Assembly: GCA_964409165.1 (NCBI GenBank)
Contig: CAYPCH010000044.1
Span: 1 to 26,072 of the forward strand
Source of the DNA: CAYPCH01 sp964409165
Lineage (GTDB): Bacteria; Bacillota; Clostridia; Acetivibrionales; Acetivibrionaceae
DNA length: 26,072 bases
Reading direction: 5' to 3'
Shown here in pieces: positions 8,278 through 15,434 of this stretch. The notes below the pieces were generated by a model that did not search any database, had not been told where the DNA came from, and saw nothing but the letters and a program-made list of their open reading frames with translations. A program made the position numbers and the translations under genes. How positions within the stretch are numbered: position 1 is the first letter of the stretch; every line of letters starts with the position of its first letter.

Positions 8278-8832
8278 ATGATTAGATTAAAAAGCAAAAA
8301 GGGCGTATCTCTAATTGAATTATTGATTACTTTGGCGTTGATGGGTGTGATTGCACCTATTCTGTTTACTATTTTTATAAACGGTGTTGATGATTTTTCC
8401 AGTTGTAGTAATTACATAGATCAGCAATATCGGATGCAGGATGTAATTAGGCAGATAAGGCAGGATGTCGAAGCTGCAAAATTGGTGTCATGTGAAGTTG
8501 ATACTACTGTTACTCCCGGATCTAGGGGAGAGAAAGAACTGTTAAATGTTAAATTTACTTTTTTGGATAATAGTACTAGGACATGGAGGTTCAATGATAC
8601 AACTAATATTCTTGAGCTGAGTACTGATGATGGAGCGAATTATATTGATGTTATCAATAAGATAGATGGTTCAAGTTGCTTTAAATATTATGAGGATGCA
8701 TCAGAGCCAGAGATAAGACAACTGATACTACAGATAAAAACTCTGGAAAATATGGGATTGAGAAATAAAGCAAGAAACATTAAAGACGAGGTAATTACAG
8801 AATTTTCTGTTAGATATAAATCAATAGGATAG
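8278..8832 (+). CDS. Minor pseudopilin, PulJ/PilW-like
   Basis: Pilin-like protein of about 184 residues with leader MIRLKSKKG, cleavage before Val, then VSLIELLITLALMGVIAPIL with Glu at mature position 5 and the Pro typical of the pilin helix. The C-terminal part includes DVEAAKLVSCEV and a long charged helix near the end, resembling PulJ/GspJ-type minor pilins that sit at the pilus tip and prime assembly. Two ATGs are possible: 8272 directly abuts AGGGTGA, while 8278 has normal spacing, so 8278 is preferred. First gene after the hairpin; pilN follows 38 bases later. The pseudopilin call is firm, the J/W assignment less so. Confidence 0.8.
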   Translation: MIRLKSKKGVSLIELLITLALMGVIAPILFTIFINGVDDFSSCSNYIDQQYRMQDVIRQIRQDVEAAKLVSCEVDTTVTPGSRGEKELLNVKFTFLDNSTRTWRFNDTTNILELSTDDGANYIDVINKIDGSSCFKYYEDASEPEIRQLILQIKTLENMGLRNKARNIKDEVITEFSVRYKSIG

Positions 8833-8870
8833 AATTATTATTAAAAGTTTTAATAAAGGGGGACGCTACA

Positions 8871-9431
8871 GTGAAAGATATTAATCTACTGCCGGATGAA
8901 ATAAAGTCTACGTCTACTTATTTACCTCAGAAAACCGGAGGAGCAGGTATCTCTGCAAAGGTTTTAGTAGGAGTTGTTGTAGCTATATTGGTTTTTGGAG
9001 CTACGTTTTTATTACCTCAAGTATACATAAAAACCTTGGAGATGCAACTTGATTCAATTAAGAAGGAAATAGCAAGTGAAAAATATGATGTAGTAAAGCA
9101 GGTAAGAGCTGATACAAGCAAAATAGATACTGTCTTATCATCAAAGAGAGATGTATTGGATACTATAGACGGTATTGGTACTGATGTGAATCAGCTAATG
9201 ATAGCTATAGGAAACACGACACCAAAAGGGTGTGTTTTAGGCAGTATTGTTTATGATGCAAAGGGTAATACATTGAATATAACAGGTATGGTAGAAGATA
9301 ATATAGCATTGGCTGAGTTTGTTGCTCAGATTAATAGGCTTAGTACAATGTCTTTAGCGAGCGACATCAATCTTCAAGAAGGTAATGTCTTTACGGTTTC
9401 ATTAAAGGTAGGCGGAAAGGAAGGGAAGTAA
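8871..9431 (+). CDS. pilN: Type IV pilus assembly protein PilN
   Basis: Bitopic inner membrane protein of the pilus alignment complex. It begins MKDINLLPDE, the conserved short cytoplasmic PilN motif (INLLP) that binds the actin-like protein PilM. One membrane helix (about residues 29-50) is followed by a coiled-coil stretch (about 55-90) and a small alpha/beta domain to residue 186, the usual PilN layout and length. GTG at 8871 follows AAAGGGGGA. Only one base separates its stop from the next start, so translation of pilN and the PilO-like gene is probably coupled. No pilM gene is visible in this window. Confidence 0.88.
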   Translation: MKDINLLPDEIKSTSTYLPQKTGGAGISAKVLVGVVVAILVFGATFLLPQVYIKTLEMQLDSIKKEIASEKYDVVKQVRADTSKIDTVLSSKRDVLDTIDGIGTDVNQLMIAIGNTTPKGCVLGSIVYDAKGNTLNITGMVEDNIALAEFVAQINRLSTMSLASDINLQEGNVFTVSLKVGGKEGK

Positions 9432-9432
9432 A

Positions 9433-10584
9433 ATGAAGGCTGGAAAAAGAGAGATTTATCTTTTAGTAGTATTGTTCTTAATTGCATACGGGTTCTTCTT
9501 TTACAAAGTTATCTGGGGTAATGCCTACCCGAAGATTGAAGAAGTACAGAACAACATACAAGCTGAAAATAAGAAAAAACAGGCGCTTGAAAGTGATCTA
9601 AAGAATATTGAAGAGCTAAAAAAGAGTCTTGATAGTAAGAATGTTCAAAATGAAAGACTGGCAGAGTACCTTATGACAGAAGCAAATGTTGCTGATAACA
9701 TTGAGTATGTTGATAAGCTTGCCAGATTATTTTATGGGAAAATAGGGGATGCAAATGTCAGCCGTCCGGTTGATAAAAAAACTGAGCAAAGTAACACTAG
9801 TTTTTATGAGTTTAAAATTGATTTTAAAGCTTTAATGACATATGGTGAAGCAATAAATCTGATCAACTATCTTGAAGGTGGCTCTAGGAAAGTCAAGATA
9901 TCTAATCTTGATTTGAAGCCAATGATAGTTGCAGGTAATGATAACATGAGTTATTTGAATGATCCAAGTAAGATAGTTGATGTGAGTATGGCAGTTAATC
10001 TTTATTCACTTTCACTTGGTAATGCAAATAAGCTCTATGAGTACAGTCGTACAAGATTTAACAGGTTCCATGACGGTGATGGAGTGTTTTTTGTACCCAC
10101 TGCTTTGACAATTGGAGATGGAACTACTGTTGCAGATGCTGGAGGGTTACCTTCAGGCAATGTTGATACTTTTGAAAAAGACATAGAAGTTAAGCTTGAA
10201 AGCTTTTTAGCAGGTGGTCAGAATTTTTATGTTTTCAATAAGGAAGGCAATAAAATCAAAAGGATCAAAACTAGAATAAGACCAGTAGTGACAATGGTGT
10301 TTAATGGAAATACATGCAGTGTAGAAGTTATAGGCAATGCCGGTGAGCGCCATACTTATGATAGTCCGATATCAAAAGACAATGTTGGTATTTACGTCTT
10401 GACTGATTTTACGTTAGTTGCTCCAGAAAACAAAGATCTTGGAGTGGATGTAAAAATTGAAAATAATTCAGGAAAGAAAATAAATATTTTATTAAAGGAC
10501 AATATAAGAAGGGCAAGAATATTGGACAGAAATGGAAATTCCATATATAGGTCTAGTAGCACTGAGAAAGTGACAATACTTTAA
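9433..10584 (+). CDS. PilO-like pilus assembly protein with extended C-terminal half
   Basis: Membrane-anchored partner expected to dimerise with PilN. Short basic N-terminus, one membrane helix (about residues 7-28), a strongly coiled-coil Lys/Glu-rich stretch (about 38-85), and a ferredoxin-like region to about 195 make it PilO-like. PilO is usually near 200 residues; this protein is 383, and the remainder (about 200-383) is an unassigned, beta-rich segment with a Gly/Asp-rich patch (GDGTTVADAGG) and one cysteine. ATG at 9433 sits one base after the pilN stop, with GGAAAGGAAGGGA as ribosome site. Position after pilN supports the PilO role; the C-terminal half has no function that I can name. 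Confidence 0.7.
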   Translation: MKAGKREIYLLVVLFLIAYGFFFYKVIWGNAYPKIEEVQNNIQAENKKKQALESDLKNIEELKKSLDSKNVQNERLAEYLMTEANVADNIEYVDKLARLFYGKIGDANVSRPVDKKTEQSNTSFYEFKIDFKALMTYGEAINLINYLEGGSRKVKISNLDLKPMIVAGNDNMSYLNDPSKIVDVSMAVNLYSLSLGNANKLYEYSRTRFNRFHDGDGVFFVPTALTIGDGTTVADAGGLPSGNVDTFEKDIEVKLESFLAGGQNFYVFNKEGNKIKRIKTRIRPVVTMVFNGNTCSVEVIGNAGERHTYDSPISKDNVGIYVLTDFTLVAPENKDLGVDVKIENNSGKKINILLKDNIRRARILDRNGNSIYRSSSTEKVTIL

Positions 10585-10604
10585 AAAAGTAGCGGGTGAT
10601 ATTT

Positions 10605-11123
10605 ATGAGAAGGATTATGAAAAGTAAAAAAGGAATGACATTAATAGAGGTAATATTGGCTGTAGCGATACTAGGAGTAGTAACATTTCCTCTTATGGTC
10701 AGTTTCATGAATACTCTTGCACTTTCAAAGAAGATAGATCAGGAGAATGAAGTAAATGCTGTTACGAGGATTGTAAAGGAAATGGTTTCAGAGTCGATTA
10801 TTCAGAATAATTACGAGTTGGAATTAAAAGATCCATCTGATCCCCACGATTCAAAGAAATCAATTAGAGACTTTATTTCTGACACAATCTCAAGTACTGG
10901 TACTTCAACAAGTGATAACATTTCAATAATTGATTCTGCAGGAAATTTGAATGATAAATACTTTTTTACTGTAAGTTATGACCATAATAGTTGCTATGAT
11001 GTAAACTATCCGTCTATATATCATGTAATTATATCAATAAAGACTGTAGATGGTGTGACAGGTTCAGAAAAATTGTTAAATAGATTAAAAATTGCTGTTA
11101 ATGCAGGAGAAAGTCTGACATAA
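10605..11123 (+). CDS. Minor pseudopilin, PilV/GspI-like
   Basis: Pilin-like protein of 172 residues with leader MRRIMKSKKG, cleavage before Met, then MTLIEVILAVAILGVVTFPL with Glu at mature position 5. MTLIEVILA and the following helix are typical of PilV/GspI minor pilins. The rest is a Ser/Asp-rich globular domain ending in a predicted beta strand. The frame opens at GTG 10596, but GGGTGA overlaps that codon and is well spaced for ATG 10605, which is preferred. Lies 20 bases after the PilO-like gene and 35 before the large PilX-like gene, in one operon. Confidence 0.78.
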   Translation: MRRIMKSKKGMTLIEVILAVAILGVVTFPLMVSFMNTLALSKKIDQENEVNAVTRIVKEMVSESIIQNNYELELKDPSDPHDSKKSIRDFISDTISSTGTSTSDNISIIDSAGNLNDKYFFTVSYDHNSCYDVNYPSIYHVIISIKTVDGVTGSEKLLNRLKIAVNAGESLT

Positions 11124-11158
11124 ATTTAGTTGTTTTAAAGTGTCGGGGGTGATGAAGA

Positions 11159-13693
11159 ATGTTACAAATATTAAATAAGAAACGTGGTTCGACTCTTATT
11201 ACTGTTGTTATAATTACTACTGTCTTGATGCTATTGAGTATTGTGTTGTTAGATTCTTCTTTAAAAGGTTTAATTCTAACCAAAAGACATAAAAATATTG
11301 ATTTTGCATATTACGCTGGACAATCTGCGATAGAAAAATGGTTTTATATAATTAAGGGGTTTGAGGGGATTGGAGAAGACTACGATGGTGATATAAATGA
11401 ATTAGAGCAAAGTTCTATTGACGCATTTGCACAGTTTATTATTAATAAAATAACACCTTCCCTAACAAGTGCAAATGAATTTATTGATGTAATGGGAGTG
11501 AAAGATACTGTTGTTTTAGGTTCTACAGATGTGGAATGTGCTGAAGTCAAGTGCAAATCTATAAATAATGTAGGAGCTAAAGTAGTCGGAAGCAATCTTG
11601 AGTTAACGATTGGTATTGAGGCAGATTCTTCATTCAGTCAACCTTCTACGCCATATAGCACTTCAAATAAAGTTGTATATGCACAGAAAAAGTTTACATT
11701 TTCGATACCAAAAAATGATTTTAAGCTTTATGGAGCTATATATACTATAGGTGATTTATATGTAAGTGGAAAAGATGATGAAGGTAATTTACGTTATAAT
11801 TACAATGATGGTTTTAATGATTCTTTTACTTCTTACATAAATGGTGATACTGTTGTATTCGGTTCATTTCCAAGGAGTGTATTACGACCAGAACAGCATT
11901 ACTATGGTGGAATATATGCTATAAATAGTGCATACTTGAGTATAAAAGGAAATGCATATTCAAGAAGTTTCGTAAGGACTGGACCATATAGAGTTGTAAC
12001 AGGAGATTATCTAAATGATAATAGCAGGATAGATGTATATAGGGATGCAGTTGCCCAAGGTTTGCATGCTTTTGGAAATAATAATAAAATTGTAGTATAT
12101 AATAATGCATACACATTTGATGATATAGAAATAAACGGCGAGGATTCTTTTATAGCTGTAAATGGAAGTTTCCTTGGTTTGTCAAGATTTGCAAACGAAA
12201 ATATGGCATTAAGAAATCATGATTCATATAGTGCTATTGTAAATAGTGCCGTGCTTCACAATGGACTTTCTGACGCTTCAAAGCGTTCACGTGTAGCGGT
12301 TAACGGGGATGTAATTATTCCTGGTGGTACGTTTAAGGTTAAAACTGATACAGGTGAGGTGTTGGGACAAATAGAAGATGCTTCATTGGCATGGTTTGAA
12401 GACAGCATTTCAGATCTTCCGTACTACAAATTTTATCCATGGGATACAAGTGATGTGAATAATCCTGACCAATATCATGCTGAAATCAGAAACAAAAAAG
12501 AGAATATTAGTCCAAATTATCTTGGTGGTTTTGGGAATTTGTTGCAAGTATGGAGTCCCATAACTACTGCTGATAGAGATATAGAGACAGGAGGAGATAT
12601 GACAGATCATATAAATAGTTTTGTCAATCAACTTGTTGTTGCGTCGCTTCATCAGAATCCTGAAGACGCAGGATTAAGTATACCGACAAACTTGTATGGG
12701 TCTTGGCCTTATGAATTAGCTGCAAATAACACACTTTATAATAGTAATACAGGTGGAGCTTTAAGTCATGATAGATCTGTTATGCATGAGTTAAAATATG
12801 TTAATTCTTCAGACTTTAAAATTGATAATATATATTCTAGTGGAGGTAATTTAAAATACGACTCAAATACATGGAGTGGTATGCCTTCAGATAATACTTT
12901 TATAGATAGAGTCAATTCAATATTGGATTCCACTAGCGGTGACGATATGAAACAAGACTTGATGAATTATACTGAAGTATTTGGAAAAAGGACTTATCCA
13001 GAGGCAGTACCAGGAAATTGGAATATAGAAGATGTTACACTATTTGGAGAGATACTAAATAAACTTGCAACAAGAGCAAATATGTATGCTGCAGTTACAC
13101 CTAACTCCATTTTGATACCACGTGACCCTGACCGTCTTTCTAATGAAACTCATAATATAGGTGATTATGGTGTTTATACAACAAGGGAACCTGCAGATCC
13201 TAATCCTGCAAACTTTCATAATGATGCAGGTTCATATTACTTATTTGTTAATGCGGATCCAAAAGTTGATTTAGTAGTTGATGGTGTTTTTAATGGAATT
13301 ATATATACTGCTGGAAAAGTGATACTTCATGATGGGGCAGATGTTAGAGGTTCAATATTAAGTGCTGGATGCGGTGGTAATTATGTAGATGGTATATTTA
13401 AGCCGGACTTTGAAAATCTTGCTTTAAATATAACAGCAGATAATTATGATGCTGAAGCATTAGATAGAGGTGAGAAAGCAGGGGTAAAAATTCATCCATC
13501 AAAACTATCAGAAAATCCTGTTTTAAAATCTCCTCCAAAAGTTGACTTCTTTTTGGGATTAACAGATGAAACTGATATACTTCTAAATGGTAAAGCCACA
13601 GACAGCAGGGTTGAATATTTAAATCAGGCAGCAAGGGAAAACTTATTGAGAAAACTGTACAAAAACGGTATAAACTTGTTTCAAATATTATAA
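11159..13693 (+). CDS. Giant PilX/GspK-like minor pilin with beta-rich ectodomain
   Basis: 844-residue pilin-like protein, several times larger than usual minor pilins. It starts MLQILNKKRG, then STLITVVIITTVLMLLSIVLL; the leader ends in Gly and the helix lacks Glu at mature position 5 (Thr here), as in GspK and PilX proteins that cap the fibre. A helical segment follows (FAYYAGQSAIEKW), as in PilX/GspK. The large C-terminal region has many short Gly/Asn/Asp-containing strands and, at about residues 695-745, VDLVVDGVFNGIIYTAG and DGADVRGSILSAG, which read like turns of a beta-helix. ATG at 11159 follows GGGGGTGATGAAGA. Expected to be exposed at the pilus tip; an adhesive role is inference. 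Confidence 0.72.
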   Translation: MLQILNKKRGSTLITVVIITTVLMLLSIVLLDSSLKGLILTKRHKNIDFAYYAGQSAIEKWFYIIKGFEGIGEDYDGDINELEQSSIDAFAQFIINKITPSLTSANEFIDVMGVKDTVVLGSTDVECAEVKCKSINNVGAKVVGSNLELTIGIEADSSFSQPSTPYSTSNKVVYAQKKFTFSIPKNDFKLYGAIYTIGDLYVSGKDDEGNLRYNYNDGFNDSFTSYINGDTVVFGSFPRSVLRPEQHYYGGIYAINSAYLSIKGNAYSRSFVRTGPYRVVTGDYLNDNSRIDVYRDAVAQGLHAFGNNNKIVVYNNAYTFDDIEINGEDSFIAVNGSFLGLSRFANENMALRNHDSYSAIVNSAVLHNGLSDASKRSRVAVNGDVIIPGGTFKVKTDTGEVLGQIEDASLAWFEDSISDLPYYKFYPWDTSDVNNPDQYHAEIRNKKENISPNYLGGFGNLLQVWSPITTADRDIETGGDMTDHINSFVNQLVVASLHQNPEDAGLSIPTNLYGSWPYELAANNTLYNSNTGGALSHDRSVMHELKYVNSSDFKIDNIYSSGGNLKYDSNTWSGMPSDNTFIDRVNSILDSTSGDDMKQDLMNYTEVFGKRTYPEAVPGNWNIEDVTLFGEILNKLATRANMYAAVTPNSILIPRDPDRLSNETHNIGDYGVYTTREPADPNPANFHNDAGSYYLFVNADPKVDLVVDGVFNGIIYTAGKVILHDGADVRGSILSAGCGGNYVDGIFKPDFENLALNITADNYDAEALDRGEKAGVKIHPSKLSENPVLKSPPKVDFFLGLTDETDILLNGKATDSRVEYLNQAARENLLRKLYKNGINLFQIL

Positions 13694-13708
13694 TTACGAG
13701 GTGGGCAA

Positions 13709-14989
13709 ATGAACAAAAAAGCCAGATTATTTACAACTGCAATACTGATAATGTCAATCATTGTGATGAGCACGGGTTGCTCCATACTTTTTAAGAAGGA
13801 TAATGAGGCTAAGCCTGCAACAAGCAAGGAGGATCTGGAAGAACAAAATGTATTCCCAAAAGAAGAAGAAGCTATAAAGGGGATGATTGATAGTTATTTC
13901 ATGAAATTATATGGACAGTCCGTTGAAAGTTATTCTGAGAATGTAATAAACGGAACGATTAATCAGGAGATAAGGGAATTTATTGCAGGAAGAACTATCA
14001 GCGAGGGTGAGAATAACCCTGAGATTGGTTTAAATATGCCTAGGTATGTCGAAATGAACGGTATGACTATTACAAGTTATGAAGTTCTTAAAGATAGCAA
14101 ACGTGGAATAAATTCATCATTTATCGAAAAAAGAGGAGATGCATTTCTATACTTTGTAAAAGTCGACCTTAAAGCAAAAGGTTTATCAAATGTAAAATTT
14201 AATGAGTACTATGTGAAAAATGAAGATACAGGACTTTATGAAATAGTGAAGGAGAATGGTGCTGACAAGCAGATAGATGAATCAGAGTATGATGTTATAA
14301 AAGTCCAGGCAAAATATGATGTGGAAGTTATTAAGGATGGAGAATCATACAAGATAGTGACACAAAAAGAGGCCAACTATAAAATGGGGCTTAAGAACAG
14401 GCTATTTACACTTAATAATGAATTTCTCGTTACTATTCCATACCTTGATATGGATATTGCCGAGGAAAAAAGTATATTTGAAACAGAAAAAGCAGTCTTA
14501 GAAGCATTTTCCAATAACTTTATGAAGCTCGACAGAGAAAGAATGACACTGCTTCAGGAAAAATGGAGTATTAGTTATCTTGATTTTATGGATCTCATAT
14601 CAAAAACTGAAATTAACAAGGCTGATGGAAGAGAAATTATGATTGCTGATGATAATTACAAGGGCAAATTTAATATTAATTCTTTCCCTATACAACTTGG
14701 TATGCAGAGAATTAAGAGCATTGACAAGATGGATATTCAAGTACACCCGGGATATTCAAAAAATAAAAAATATTACTTTGTAAAGTTTGAAGCAAAAGTA
14801 ATTAACAGTGACGGTTTAGTTAATAAAGAACCGGTATATATATATGATTATACTATGACATTAAAGGATGATAATGGTAGTTTAAAGGTTGAAAGTATAA
14901 AACTGAATGAATTGTATAAGAAACCTGATCCGAAGCCAACAAGTACTCCTAAAAAAGTAGAGGAAACAAAGGAACCTATTATGTTTTAA
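13709..14989 (+). CDS. Predicted lipoprotein of unknown function in the pilus operon
   Basis: 426 residues with a lipoprotein signal: basic MNKKAR, hydrophobic stretch, then VMSTGC with Cys24 as likely lipidation site. The box is slightly off consensus at -3 (Ser instead of Leu). The mature protein is charged, Lys/Glu-rich and mixed alpha/beta, with a Pro/Thr-rich tail (KPDPKPTSTPKK). I do not recognise a domain. ATG at 13709 follows GAGGTGGG and lies 15 bases after the PilX-like stop, so it is the last gene of the minor-pilin operon. A Gram-positive cell has no outer membrane, so it may be a membrane-anchored extracytoplasmic factor that helps the pilus cross the wall; that is a guess from position. 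Confidence 0.7.
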   Translation: MNKKARLFTTAILIMSIIVMSTGCSILFKKDNEAKPATSKEDLEEQNVFPKEEEAIKGMIDSYFMKLYGQSVESYSENVINGTINQEIREFIAGRTISEGENNPEIGLNMPRYVEMNGMTITSYEVLKDSKRGINSSFIEKRGDAFLYFVKVDLKAKGLSNVKFNEYYVKNEDTGLYEIVKENGADKQIDESEYDVIKVQAKYDVEVIKDGESYKIVTQKEANYKMGLKNRLFTLNNEFLVTIPYLDMDIAEEKSIFETEKAVLEAFSNNFMKLDRERMTLLQEKWSISYLDFMDLISKTEINKADGREIMIADDNYKGKFNINSFPIQLGMQRIKSIDKMDIQVHPGYSKNKKYYFVKFEAKVINSDGLVNKEPVYIYDYTMTLKDDNGSLKVESIKLNELYKKPDPKPTSTPKKVEETKEPIMF

Positions 14990-15044
14990 AGGTTATATTA
15001 GGATGTCTAAAGGAGTAATATTATTAATTTAAGAAAATATATAA

Positions 15045-15073
15045 TGAGAGGATGACAATATGTTGTCCTCTTA
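15045..15073 (+). terminator. Terminator-like hairpin after the lipoprotein gene
   Basis: TGAGAGGATGAC (15045-15056) pairs with GTTGTCCTCTTA (15062-15073) with two or three G-U pairs and a 5-base loop, followed by TTTATAT. Probably ends the pilus operon and isolates it from the giant gene. The T-tail is short, so efficiency is uncertain. Confidence 0.55.
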
Positions 15074-15151
15074 TTTATATGTGAAAAATGTAAAATTAAC
15101 AATTAATAAATTAAGTGTATACTATTATTTTTAACAAAAAAGGAAAAACTA

Positions 15152-15181
15152 TAGACAAAAAATGTATGAATATGCTATGAT
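15152..15181 (+). promoter_or_regulatory. Promoter candidate for the giant Rhs-family gene
   Basis: TAGACA (15152-15157), 18-base spacer and TATGAT (15176-15181) with TGC just before the -10, an extended -10 element. It would give a leader of about 245 bases. It lies downstream of the terminator-like hairpin, which fits a separate transcription unit. Confidence 0.45.
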
Positions 15182-15434
15182 TTAATTATATTAAAAAATA
15201 ATCAGGTTATTCTTACAATAATCAAAAACCCCATAATTAAACTAAGGTGAAAGGAGATATAGATTTTATTTACTGATATCAATGAAATTGTATTTATTTA
15301 TATGCACATTTAAAAGAATATAGAGAAAGATAATAAATGTGTTGGTATATTTTATTTCTATTACAATTCTTGTATCATAAAGTTTATCTGTTAATTTATT
15401 ATTAAGGGGCAAAAAGGGAAAGAGGTAGAGAAAA

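Larger units (their letters stand above)
14990..15434. other. 445-base spacer before the giant gene
   Basis: Very AT-rich. It contains the terminator-like hairpin (15045-15073), a promoter candidate (15152-15181), a leader of about 245 bases with a strong unused ribosome-site-like AAGGTGAAAGGAGAT near 15244, and the real ribosome site GAGGTAGAG before GTG 15435. The GTG at 15247 opens only nine codons. No riboswitch or RNA gene was recognised. Confidence 0.5.

Noticed and set aside
15247..15276. Nine-codon GTG reading frame with ribosome-like site in the leader of the giant gene
   Set aside because: Too short and with no recognisable content to call as a gene; mentioned only as a leader feature.
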